DNA from: DASPXY01 sp038227745
Lineage (GTDB): Bacteria; Planctomycetota; Planctomycetia; Gemmatales; Gemmataceae
Direction of reading: 5' to 3'
Assembly (NCBI GenBank): GCA_038227745.1
Contig: JBBRPS010000347.1
Span: 1-10,117 of the forward strand
DNA length: 10,117 nucleotides
Both the position numbers and the translations under genes were made by a program. Shown in pieces: positions 1 through 6,799 of the stretch. Each line of letters opens with the position of its first letter. The first letter of the stretch is position 1. Under the pieces are notes generated by a model that did no database searches, was not told the DNA's origin, and saw only the letters and a program-made list of their open reading frames with translations.

Positions 1-222
1 GGGGAACGGCACGGAGGGCAGGCAAGAGGGCCTAGCGAACTCTGCCGTAGCCCCCTCCTTTTCGGCGTAAGCTGCCTCGCCGTAACCCCTTAGCCTATAA
101 CCCCTGAAAGCTGGACGATCTCGTAAGCCGGCTGGTACGGCGCTCAAACCAGCCGGCTCACGCCGGCCGTTCGCCAACAGTTCCCCCCTCGCCCTGCCCG
201 TCCGGAACGGAGAGGACAAACC
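1..222. other. Upstream region without a recognisable gene
   Basis: No coding frame with a credible start and ribosome binding site is visible here. The stretch contains an 8-bp direct repeat (TAACCCCT at 83-90 and 98-105), a TATAAC hexamer at 96-101 that could be a -10 element but lacks a convincing -35 partner, and the inverted repeat listed separately at 126-158. The last 15 bases carry the ribosome binding site of the downstream gene (GGAGAGG at 209-215, seven bases before the ATG at 223). Confidence 0.5.
126..158. repeat. Perfect 11-bp inverted repeat (hairpin)
   Basis: AGCCGGCTGGT at 126-136 is followed by an 11-base loop and its exact reverse complement ACCAGCCGGCT at 148-158. There is no T-run after the stem, so it is not a classical intrinsic terminator. 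It could be the 3' hairpin of a gene lying upstream of the window, a leader structure 64 bases before the ATG at 223, or one copy of a dispersed palindromic element. The symmetry is seen directly; the role is inference. Confidence 0.6.
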
Positions 223-3200
223 ATGCGACCCTTCCTCCTGGCGCTCGCCGCGGGCGCCGCGTGCCTGCCGTGCGCGCGCGCCGCCGACCACCGCCACTTC
301 GGCGACGCCTCCCTGCGCGCCGTGCAGTTCGTGGACGCCAAGGAGGGCTGGGCCGTCGGCGACGAGGGCGTCGTCTGGCACACCATCGACGGCGGCGAGA
401 CCTGGGAGCGCCAGCCCACCGGCGTCCGCGCTTCCCTCCGCTCGCTCCACTTCCTCGACCCGTACAAGGGCTGGGTGGCCGGCCGCGAGGAGTTGTCCCA
501 CGGCGGCGGCAGCGTCGGCGTCCTGCTTTACACCGGCGACGGCGGCGTGAGCTGGCGGCGCCTGCTGACCAACGCTATTCCGGGCCTCAACCACATCCGC
601 TTCGGCGACACGAACCACATCCGCTTCGGCGACACGCGCACTGGCTACGCGCTGGGCGACGGCAGCGAGCAGTACCCCAGCGGCGTCTTCAGGACCAGGG
701 ACGGCGGCCGCACCTGGGAGCCGGTCAAGGGGCCGCGCTCCCCCGGCTGGCTCGCCGGCGACTACAAGGACGGCCAGACCGGCGCCCTCACCGGCGCCTG
801 GAGTCGGCTGGCGACGCTGACGGCCGACGGCTTCGGCACCGCGAAGGTGGACCCGCTCGGCGTCCGCAGCCCGCTCGACCTGGCGCTGCGCGACGGCCGC
901 GGGCTCGCGGTCGGCCAGGGCGGCCTGATCCTGAGCAGCAGCAGCGGCGGCGCCCGCTGGGGCCCCACGGAACTGAAGTTGCCACGCGAGGTGCTGGCCG
1001 CGTGGGACTTCCGCGCGCTGCACTGGGTGGGCGACCACGTCTGGGTCGTGGGCCGGCCCGGTTCGGTCCTGCTGCACAGCGCTAACCGCGGAGCCGGGTG
1101 GGAGATCCTCAAGACCGGCCAGCCGCTGCCGCTCAACGGCGTGTTCTTCTTCGACGAGAAGCGCGGCTGGGCGGTCGGCGAGCTGGGCCTGGTCCTCGGC
1201 ACCCAGGACGGCGGCAAGACCTGGAAGGCGCAGCGGCGCGGCGGCGAGCGGGCGGCGGTGATGTTCGTCCACGGCCGGCCCGCGGACCTGCCCGTCGATA
1301 CCCTGGCCGTCCTCGGCCTGGAGGACGGCTGGCTGACGGCGTGCGTCGGCGTGACGGCCCCCGACCCCCGCTCGGAAGCGTTCGCCCGCGCCAGCGACCC
1401 GCAGCGCCTCGCCGGCGCGGTCCGCCAGGCCGGCGGCGCTGCCGGCGAATTGCTCTGGGCGTTCCCCCTGCCGCAGCACCTGGCCAACGCCGAGAAGGGC
1501 GAGCTGCTCAAGTTCTGGACGCAGCTCCACGGTGGCCCGGCCGAGACGGAGCTGGTGCGGCAGATGGTGCTGGCCCTGCGCACCTGGCGCCCCGACATGG
1601 TCGTCACCGACCACCCGGACGCGCGCGTCACCGGCTGCGCCGCCAGCGCCCTCGTCGCGGAAGCCCTCCACGAGGCGTTCACGAAGGCGGGCGACCCGAA
1701 GGCGTTCCCCGAGCAAATCGAGCACCTGGGCTTGCAGCCGTGGCGCGTGTCCCGCGTCTACGCACTCTGGGACAAGGCGCCCGAGGCCCAGGTGACCGTG
1801 GACGGCGACAAGGACTATCCGCGACTGGCGGCGAGCGCGCGCGAGTTCGCCGAGCAGGCCGCGGGCCTCCTCGCCGAGACGCCGCAGCCCATGCCCGTGC
1901 AGCGCTGCTACCGCATCCTTGATGGCGCCGCGAACAGCGGGGTTCCGCATTTCCTCATGGACGGCCTGCCCCGGGCGGATGTCGGCGTGGGCCGTCGCGA
2001 CCTGCCGGAACTGCCCGCGCCCACGGAGCAGGCGAAGAAGGCCGATCGCGCCCGGCGCAACCTGCGCGGCTTCGCCGAGCGCCCCGTCCCGGGCCTCGCG
2101 GAGCCGGAGCAGCTGCTCGCGCAGATGATCCCTACCCTGGCCGGCCTCCCCGACGACCAGGGTGCCGCCGCGCTCCACGGCATGGGCAGTGCCTACGTCC
2201 GGCAGGGGCGCTGGGACCTGGCCCGCGAGACGTTCCAGCTCATGGCGGACCGTTACCCCGCCCACCCACGGACGATCGACGCCTACCGCTGGCTGATCCG
2301 CCACGCGAGCAGCGGCGAGGCTGCCCGCCGTCACGAGCTGGGGCATTATCACGCTGTCACCAAGTCCACCGTCCTCGGGCCGCAGGGACGGCCGCGCGGC
2401 GAAGAGGCTCCGGACTACGAGGTGAAACAGGCGGCCAGTGGGGCGTACGAGGTGAAGGTGCCGGAGTTCAAGTCCAGGCTCCCCGCCGACCTGCCGCAGG
2501 GATTGAAGATGCAGAAAGTGGCGTTCCTCAAGGAAGGGGCGGGCCCGCAGAAGTGGTTCGGCCGAAGCCTGGACCTGGGCAAGCGCCTCGCTGCGTTCGG
2601 GCCGCTGTTCGCCTCCGACCCGGCGATGCAGTTCTGCCTCCAGGCCTCCCGGCGCCGCCTCGGCCAATTCAAGGAGGCCCAGGAGTATTACGCCTGGTTC
2701 AAGACGACGATGACGGACGGCCCGTGGCGCGAGGCGGCCGCGTCGGAATTGTGGCTGGCCGAGCACACCGGCCAACCGCCGCGCCCGGTCACCACCTGCC
2801 GCCAGACGCCGGCGCGGCCGTTCCTCGACGGCAAGTTCGATGACCCCTGCTGGCAGGGCTTGCCGCCGATGGTGCTGCGCGACGCGGTCGAGGAGACGGC
2901 GAAGGAGTACCCGACCGAGGCGCGGTTCGCCTACGACGGCGAATTCCTCTACATCGCCCTGCGCTGCAAGCACCCCGTGGGCAAGCAGGTGGCGCCGGTG
3001 AAGCCGCGGCCGCGCGACGCCGACCTGCGCAACTTCGACCGCGTCAGCATCCTCATCGACCTCGACCGCGATTACTCGACCTACTACCGCCTGGAGGTGG
3101 ATCAGCGCGGCTGCGTGTGCGAGGACTGCTGGGGCGATCGGAGCTGGAACCCGCAGTGGTTCGTCGCGGTCCACAGCGAGGCCGACTGCTGGCAGATCGA

Positions 3201-3408
3201 GGCGGCGATCCCGCTGCACCAGCTGACCGGGGAGCGGCCCGGCACCGGGACGGTGTGGGCGTGCAACGTGGTGCGCATCCTGCCCGGTCGCGGCGTGCAG
3301 GGCTGGTCGCTGCCCGCAGGCGTCGAGCCGCGGCCCGAGGGCATGGGCCTGATGTTCTTCCGGCCGGAGCAGCCGCAGGTGGAGCGGCGACCGGCGCCGG
3401 CCCGCTGA
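223..3408 (+). CDS. Exported mosaic protein: beta-propeller, degenerate PIG-L/LmbE-like domain, TPR-like helices, CBM9-like domain
   Basis: A 1061-residue protein starting at an ATG with GGAGAGG seven bases upstream. Residues 1-20 are a signal peptide (cleavage probably after ARA), so it should act outside the cytoplasmic membrane. Residues 30-345 form a Ycf48/BNR-type beta-propeller: repeated blades such as GWAVGDEGVVWHTIDGGETW (43-61) and GWAVGELGLVLGTQDGGKTW (315-334). Residues about 345-515 resemble a PIG-L/LmbE deacetylase (WRPDMVVT, then a helix and GDPKAFPEQIE-GLQPWRVSRVYALW), but the metal-binding HPDDE is replaced by HGRPADLP and the distal HPDH-type histidines are absent, so catalysis is unlikely. 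Residues about 640-690 and 800-850 look like TPR helices. Residues about 860-1048 resemble a family 9 carbohydrate-binding domain (PFLDGKFDDPCW, FDRVSILIDLDRD). A tandem 8-residue duplication (NHIRFGDT, 123-138) sits in the propeller. Substrate and partner are unknown; a scaffold or binding role fits better than an enzyme. Confidence 0.85.
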   Translation: MRPFLLALAAGAACLPCARAADHRHFGDASLRAVQFVDAKEGWAVGDEGVVWHTIDGGETWERQPTGVRASLRSLHFLDPYKGWVAGREELSHGGGSVGVLLYTGDGGVSWRRLLTNAIPGLNHIRFGDTNHIRFGDTRTGYALGDGSEQYPSGVFRTRDGGRTWEPVKGPRSPGWLAGDYKDGQTGALTGAWSRLATLTADGFGTAKVDPLGVRSPLDLALRDGRGLAVGQGGLILSSSSGGARWGPTELKLPREVLAAWDFRALHWVGDHVWVVGRPGSVLLHSANRGAGWEILKTGQPLPLNGVFFFDEKRGWAVGELGLVLGTQDGGKTWKAQRRGGERAAVMFVHGRPADLPVDTLAVLGLEDGWLTACVGVTAPDPRSEAFARASDPQRLAGAVRQAGGAAGELLWAFPLPQHLANAEKGELLKFWTQLHGGPAETELVRQMVLALRTWRPDMVVTDHPDARVTGCAASALVAEALHEAFTKAGDPKAFPEQIEHLGLQPWRVSRVYALWDKAPEAQVTVDGDKDYPRLAASAREFAEQAAGLLAETPQPMPVQRCYRILDGAANSGVPHFLMDGLPRADVGVGRRDLPELPAPTEQAKKADRARRNLRGFAERPVPGLAEPEQLLAQMIPTLAGLPDDQGAAALHGMGSAYVRQGRWDLARETFQLMADRYPAHPRTIDAYRWLIRHASSGEAARRHELGHYHAVTKSTVLGPQGRPRGEEAPDYEVKQAASGAYEVKVPEFKSRLPADLPQGLKMQKVAFLKEGAGPQKWFGRSLDLGKRLAAFGPLFASDPAMQFCLQASRRRLGQFKEAQEYYAWFKTTMTDGPWREAAASELWLAEHTGQPPRPVTTCRQTPARPFLDGKFDDPCWQGLPPMVLRDAVEETAKEYPTEARFAYDGEFLYIALRCKHPVGKQVAPVKPRPRDADLRNFDRVSILIDLDRDYSTYYRLEVDQRGCVCEDCWGDRSWNPQWFVAVHSEADCWQIEAAIPLHQLTGERPGTGTVWACNVVRILPGRGVQGWSLPAGVEPRPEGMGLMFFRPEQPQVERRPAPAR
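589..636 (+). repeat. Exact 24-bp tandem duplication inside the propeller gene
   Basis: The 24 bases at 589-612 are repeated without a mismatch at 613-636. The unit is in frame and adds a second NHIRFGDT (residues 123-130 and 131-138). Identity at synonymous positions suggests a recent slippage or unequal-exchange event, or an assembly artefact. The reading frame is kept. Confidence 0.95.
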
Positions 3409-3471
3409 CGGGTCCAGCCTCCACATGCCCGACCCACGGGGTGCGATTACTCTGGCGCGGAAGGTCGTGCC

Positions 3472-3518
3472 ACAAGCCCGACGCGCGAGAGGGTCCCTCG
3501 CTGGCGCGTCGGGCTTGT
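3472..3518. repeat. Palindromic dispersed repeat, copy 1 (imperfect)
   Basis: The outer 15 bases ACAAGCCCGACGCGC (3472-3486) pair exactly with 3504-3518. The inner part pairs imperfectly because the left arm has lost the CCA/GC step seen in copy 2. It lies 64 bases after the stop of the propeller gene. The sequence belongs to the same family as 3542-3592. Translated through, it gives peptides like KPDA-REGPSLARRAC, familiar from Gemmataceae intergenic repeats (recollection, not a search). Confidence 0.85.
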
Positions 3519-3541
3519 ATCCCGGCTCTGTCCAGGGGCAC

Positions 3542-3592
3542 ACAAGCCCGACGCGCCAGCGAGGGATCCCCTCGCTGGCGCGTCGGGCTTGT
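3542..3592. repeat. Palindromic dispersed repeat, copy 2 (perfect 24-bp arms)
   Basis: The left arm 3542-3565 begins ACAAGCCCGACGCGCCAGCG and the right arm 3569-3592 is its exact reverse complement, with only the three bases ATC (3566-3568) between. As RNA it would form a very stable hairpin, and as single-stranded DNA a cruciform. There is no T-tract on either side. It could act as a Rho-independent-like or bidirectional transcript end between the propeller gene and the TauE gene, or be a REP/MITE-like mobile repeat. Two units 23 bases apart in one gap favours a repeat family. Confidence 0.9.
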
Positions 3593-3657
3593 GAGGCGCC
3601 CTTGCCTGCCGAGGGAAGACCCGTGGGCTCGAGGTCATGACAGCGGAGTAAAAGGCG

Positions 3658-4191
3658 ATGGTAATCCTCCTCTACATCGCGATCGGCCTGACGGTCGGGG
3701 TCCTCAGCGGGGCGCTGGGCATCGGCGGCGGCGTGCTGTTGGTGCCGGCGCTGATCTGGTTATGCGGCCTGGACGTGAAGACGGCGACGGGGACGACCCT
3801 GGCGATCCTGGTGCCGCCGCTGGGGCTGCCGGCGGCGCTGAAGTACTTCGCGGCGCGGCAGCTCAACCTGGAGGCGGCGCTGTGGATCGCGGGGGGGTTC
3901 GCCCTCGGCGGCTACGTTGGCGCCTCCCTCGTCGTCAACGGTTACCTCCCCGACCGGCCGCTGCGGCTGTGCTTCGGCCTGATGATGCTGTACATCGCCG
4001 TGCGCTGGGTGATCCACTCCGACTCGGAGGCCGTCAACGCCGCCGCCGGCCTCAGCGCAACGCTGCTGGCCTGGATCGGCTTCCTCGCCCTGCGCGCCCT
4101 CGGGCGCCGCCACCTCCCCCAGCCCGACCTCGGCGAGCACATCCGCCGCATGAAGGAGGAAGGCCGCGGCGAGTCGGATTACCATATTTGA
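3658..4191 (+). CDS. Sulfite exporter TauE/SafE family protein, single-repeat (half-length)
   Basis: A 177-residue integral membrane protein. The N-terminus carries the family signature GALGIGGGVLLVPALI (about 18-34), followed by the usual ATGTTLAILVPP stretch. About six hydrophobic segments are visible (roughly 2-24, 26-38, 45-62, 70-92, 98-118, 128-147), then a charged cytosolic tail ending near HIRRMKEEGRGE. Typical TauE/SafE proteins are about 250 residues and made of two such repeats; this one holds only the first, so it would need to dimerise or has a reduced role. Family members move sulfite, sulfoacetate or other organic anions across the cytoplasmic membrane; the substrate here cannot be read. 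The start is the ATG with GGAG at 3644-3647. The stop is 14 bases before the next start, suggesting co-transcription with the GT-C-like gene. Confidence 0.85.
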   Translation: MVILLYIAIGLTVGVLSGALGIGGGVLLVPALIWLCGLDVKTATGTTLAILVPPLGLPAALKYFAARQLNLEAALWIAGGFALGGYVGASLVVNGYLPDRPLRLCFGLMMLYIAVRWVIHSDSEAVNAAAGLSATLLAWIGFLALRALGRRHLPQPDLGEHIRRMKEEGRGESDYHI

Positions 4192-4205
4192 GAGGGCCAA
4201 TCCTC

Positions 4206-5753
4206 ATGCCCAACCCTGCGACCGACCGCGCCGTTGCCCCGCTGTGGGCGGCCGCCCTCGGCAGCCTGAAGTGGCTGGAACTGCTTGTGGCGGCAGTCGC
4301 CCTGTGGAACTGCTTTTGCGGGGTGGGCCGGGTGCCGACCTGGCTCCTCGTCGTGGCCATCGCCTCGGGCCTGCGCCTCGCGCTCGACGCCGGCCACCGC
4401 CTGCGTATGGGCAACGCCTTGGCGGTACTGTGGCAGTCGGCGGAGCGGTACGCGCGCGAGCGCGGGGCGCTGCCGTGGCGGGCGGCGCTGGTGCTCGTCG
4501 GGCTGCCCGCGGGAGTGCTGGCCCTGGCGAACAACCGTACCGCGGGCGGCGGCGACTCCTGGCCGGTGATGCCGACCGCCTGCAGCCTCGTGCTGGAGGG
4601 CAACTGGGACGTGACGGAGTTCGTGGCGGCCGCGCCCGCCAGCTACGTGCCGCCCGGCGAGCGGCTCCCCTACTGCACGCTGCGGACCCCCGCCGGCGTG
4701 TACTCGAGTTACCCCGCCGGCATGGTGCAGTTCGGTCTGCCCGCGGCGGCGGTCGCGCGCCTCCTCGGCGCCGACCTGCGCAGCCCGCGCGTGCAGGACC
4801 GCTTGCAGAAGTGGGCCGCCGCCTGGGTCGCCGCTCTGGCCGCAGTCCTGTTCTTCCTGACCGCCCTGCACCTCGCCGGGGCGGACGCCGCCGCGGTCGC
4901 CACGTTGTTCCTGGCGGCCGGGTCGGTGCTGTTCTCCGTCGTCGGCCAGGCGCTGTGGCAGCACGGCGGGTTGATCGTCTGGTCGCTGGCGGCGCTCCTG
5001 ATCGAGTTCCGCTGGGCCGGCCGCCCGCCCGCGCGCTGGGCGCTCCTGCAGGGCGTCGGCTTCGGCATGATGGCCGCGTGCCGGCTGTCGGCCGCGCTGT
5101 TCGTGCTGCCGTTCGGGCTGTGGGTCCTGCTGCGCTCCCCGCGGCGTGCGGTGCTCGTCGCGGCGGGCGGCGCCCTCGGTTACCTGCCGTGGGCCGCCCT
5201 GTACCTGTCCGTCTACGGCAGTCCGCTCGGCCCCTCGGCCGTGCAGATGTCCGGCGATCTGTGGGCGTGGTCCGGCGAGGCCGCACTGGGCTTACTGGTC
5301 AGCCCCGCACGCGGCCTGTTCATCTACCAACCGTGGGCGGTCCTCGCGGCGCTGGCAGTGCTGCCCGCGCTGCTGCGCCGGCCGGCAGACGGCGTTGCCG
5401 GGGACTGCCCCGCGGGCTGGGTCTGGTTCTGCCTGGCCGCGGTCGTCCTGCAGGTGGCGATGGTGGCGAGCTGGCGCTACTGGTGGGGCGGCCACTGCTG
5501 GGGCTCGCGTCTGCTCGCCGAGGCCGTGCCGCTGTGCGCGCTGCTGTGCGTCCGGCCCGTCGCCCTGCTGCTCCGCTGTCGTGGCGGTCGTGCGGCCCTC
5601 GCCTGCCTGGTATTCCTGGCGTTCTGGCTCCACGCCGTGGGCGTGTTCTGGGAGCCGTGCTGGGAGTGGCGCGTGGACCTCGAGCGCCACCCCGAGATGC
5701 TCTGGTCCTGGTCGCGCCCGCCGTTTCTGGTATTGTGGCAGCGGCAACCCTGA
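4206..5753 (+). CDS. Polytopic membrane protein, GT-C glycosyltransferase-like
   Basis: A 515-residue protein, almost entirely hydrophobic, with about 10-12 membrane segments. I chose the ATG at 4206 because GAGAGGG (4190-4196), overlapping the stop of the TauE gene, lies nine bases upstream. After two N-terminal helices comes an extracytoplasmic loop with NRTAGGGDSWP (about 110-120), where the Asp is in the place of the loop-1 acidic residue of GT-C enzymes. Later conserved-looking blocks are YPAGMVQFGLP (169-179), SPARGLFIYQP (366-376) and WWGGHCWGSRLLAEAVP (426-442). These I associate with a widespread family of ArnT/GT39-like hypothetical proteins that use polyprenyl-phosphate sugars. Donor and acceptor cannot be inferred. 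It is spaced 14 bases from the TauE gene and 21 from the LOG gene, so it is probably in one operon with them. The fold assignment is moderately sure; the enzymatic activity is inference. Confidence 0.75.
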   Translation: MPNPATDRAVAPLWAAALGSLKWLELLVAAVALWNCFCGVGRVPTWLLVVAIASGLRLALDAGHRLRMGNALAVLWQSAERYARERGALPWRAALVLVGLPAGVLALANNRTAGGGDSWPVMPTACSLVLEGNWDVTEFVAAAPASYVPPGERLPYCTLRTPAGVYSSYPAGMVQFGLPAAAVARLLGADLRSPRVQDRLQKWAAAWVAALAAVLFFLTALHLAGADAAAVATLFLAAGSVLFSVVGQALWQHGGLIVWSLAALLIEFRWAGRPPARWALLQGVGFGMMAACRLSAALFVLPFGLWVLLRSPRRAVLVAAGGALGYLPWAALYLSVYGSPLGPSAVQMSGDLWAWSGEAALGLLVSPARGLFIYQPWAVLAALAVLPALLRRPADGVAGDCPAGWVWFCLAAVVLQVAMVASWRYWWGGHCWGSRLLAEAVPLCALLCVRPVALLLRCRGGRAALACLVFLAFWLHAVGVFWEPCWEWRVDLERHPEMLWSWSRPPFLVLWQRQP

Positions 5754-5774
5754 ACGGCGGAGCGGGAGGTCGGG

Positions 5775-6359
5775 ATGAGGCGGCTGTGTGTGTTCTGCGG
5801 TTCGAGCGTCGGCGGCAGGCCGGAGTACGCCGACGAGGCCCGCCGGCTCGGCGCGGCGATGGCGCGGCAGGGCCTGGGGCTGGTCTTCGGCGCCGGCCAC
5901 GTCGGCCTGATGGGTGTGCTGGCCGACGCGGTCCTCGAGGCGGGCGGCGAGGCGATCGGGGTCATCCCGCAGGCGCTGGTGGACCGCGAGCTGGCACACG
6001 GTCGGCTCACCGAGCTGCATGTCGTTGACACCATGCACCAGCGTAAAGCACTGATGGCGGATCTCGCCGACGCTTTCGTGGCGCTGCCCGGGGGCTTCGG
6101 GACGGCCGACGAACTGTTCGAGATCCTCACCTGGGCACAGCTCGGCATCCACCAGAAACCCGTCGGCCTGGTGAATGTCGGGGCCTTCTTCGACCCGCTC
6201 ATCGCGTGGATCGACCACTGCGTCAGGGAAGGCTTCCTCCGCCCTCAGCACCGCGATTTACTAGTGATTTCTGCGGAATCCGAACGCCTGATCGGCCTCC
6301 TCGCGGGCCGCGAGCCCGCCCCCCAGATGCCCAAGTGGATCGACGAGAAGGACCGCTGA
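5775..6359 (+). CDS. LOG family (TIGR00730) cytokinin riboside 5'-monophosphate phosphoribohydrolase-like protein
   Basis: A 194-residue cytosolic Rossmann-like enzyme. LOG proteins cleave the N-glycosidic bond of nucleoside 5'-monophosphates, releasing the free base and ribose 5-phosphate; they were once misnamed lysine decarboxylases. The hallmarks are visible: N-terminal VFCGSS (6-11), a phosphate-binding GHVGLMG (41-47), MHQRKALM (87-94) with the catalytic Arg, and LPGGFGTADELFE (104-116) with the catalytic Glu. The usual GGG before the glycine loop reads GAG (39-41), a mild substitution. Length is normal for the family. The ATG has GGGAGG (5764-5769) five bases upstream and lies 21 bases after the membrane protein, so it is likely the last gene of the cluster. 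Its true substrate in bacteria is often a purine nucleotide; cytokinin production should not be assumed. Confidence 0.93.
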   Translation: MRRLCVFCGSSVGGRPEYADEARRLGAAMARQGLGLVFGAGHVGLMGVLADAVLEAGGEAIGVIPQALVDRELAHGRLTELHVVDTMHQRKALMADLADAFVALPGGFGTADELFEILTWAQLGIHQKPVGLVNVGAFFDPLIAWIDHCVREGFLRPQHRDLLVISAESERLIGLLAGREPAPQMPKWIDEKDR

Positions 6360-6553
6360 TCGGCCCCGAATTCCGCCCCCGCCTGCTCCACTTCTCCGGC
6401 CCTTTCGATGCTCTCCAACACCCCTCGGGCGGACGTCTTCCAGTACCTGTAAAAATCGCTTTTCAGAGAGCCATAGGCGTTTTCAGGCACGGAATTGTGC
6501 ATGCAATTGCTTCGGGCGACCGAATTCCGCGCATCCGTGCAGGAGACATCCCG
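6360..6553. other. Intergenic stretch before the integrase remnant
   Basis: No complete gene is visible. On the minus strand a frame reading YGSLKSDFYRYW and then GVLESIERAGEVEQ (about 6371-6473) has the look of coding sequence but has no recognised family and runs into the LOG gene on the other strand. It may be a gene remnant. The base composition is locally less GC-rich (6447-6530) than in the flanking genes. Confidence 0.25.
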
Positions 6554-6724
6554 GTGGCCCGCAAGCCCAGGATCTGGTGCCGCGGGCAGATCGGCTGGTA
6601 CATGACCACGCTCAATGGCGAGCAGGTGAAGCTCACCCGGGAGAAGAAGGAGCAAATTCCGCCGTTTCCTGGACGGCCTTCCGGGCCTGCGTCTGCGCCT
6701 GCTTCACAAAGGCCTGGAGGGTGA
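6554..6724 (+). pseudogene. Truncated tyrosine integrase, N-terminal fragment
   Basis: A GTG at 6554 with AGGAGA (6541-6546) seven bases upstream opens a frame starting VARKPRIWCRGQIGWYMTTL and continuing NGEQVKLTREKKEQ to 6655. This matches the short N-terminal signature of planctomycete site-specific integrases (basic residues, a Trp, then WYxTxxGxxxxL and a Lys-rich turn), as I remember it. After codon 34 the match ends and the frame runs through unrelated proline-rich sequence to a stop at 6722-6724. The core-binding and catalytic domains are missing, so it cannot be an active recombinase. It is most likely the scar of an integrated element removed or rearranged with a breakpoint near 6655. 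The intact start region means a 56-residue peptide could still be made. Confidence 0.6.
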
Positions 6725-6799
6725 GCAGCGCCAAGGTATCCCGCGCCGCTTCTATCCGGGTTGCTACTGACCTTGGGCGTCCTTTTGCGGTATGCTACC
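6633..6799 (-). pseudogene. Possible C-terminal remnant of an unknown minus-strand gene
   Basis: The minus strand has an open frame of about 53 codons between a TAG near 6800 and a TGA at 6635-6633. It reads RIEAARDTLALLTLQAF (then VKQAQTQARKAVQETAEFA), an alanine/glutamine-rich amphipathic helix with GC-ending codons. No start codon with a ribosome binding site is apparent. The coding look stops at about 6655, exactly where the integrase fragment on the other strand stops matching, as expected if two broken genes were joined. I do not recognise the family. It could be a chance open frame. Confidence 0.25.
6767..6796 (+). promoter_or_regulatory. Candidate promoter of the DUF1579 gene
   Basis: CTGACC (6767-6772) and TATGCT (6791-6796) are 18 bases apart and resemble weak -35 and -10 hexamers. 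They lie 75 bases before the ATG at 6871. No other good pair is visible in this gap. The call rests on pattern alone. Confidence 0.3.

Noticed and set aside
762..1682. A 306-codon minus-strand open frame opposite the propeller gene
   Set aside because: A typical antisense shadow of a GC-rich gene: low-complexity Ser/Arg/Pro composition, no ribosome binding site, and the plus-strand product has clear domains.
3472..3592. CRISPR array
   Set aside because: Only two units, each palindromic and unequal, with a single 23-base gap and no cas genes. This fits a REP/MITE-like repeat, not CRISPR.
3425..3640. Open frames on both strands across the palindromic repeats (with SPTRQRG and RRAC motifs)
   Set aside because: They are translations of the palindrome itself, and the symmetric repeat gives similar peptides on both strands. 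There is no independent coding evidence.
3117..4205. A long plus-strand open frame running through the end of the mosaic gene, the palindromic repeats and the TauE gene into the GT-C-like gene
   Set aside because: It overlaps two well-supported genes in other frames. Its translation there is Arg/Pro/Gly-rich shadow sequence, and the ATG at 4206 has its own ribosome binding site.
5292..6251. A 319-codon minus-strand open frame opposite the GT-C-like and LOG genes
   Set aside because: Its composition is that of an antisense translation, and the LOG gene on the plus strand is certain.
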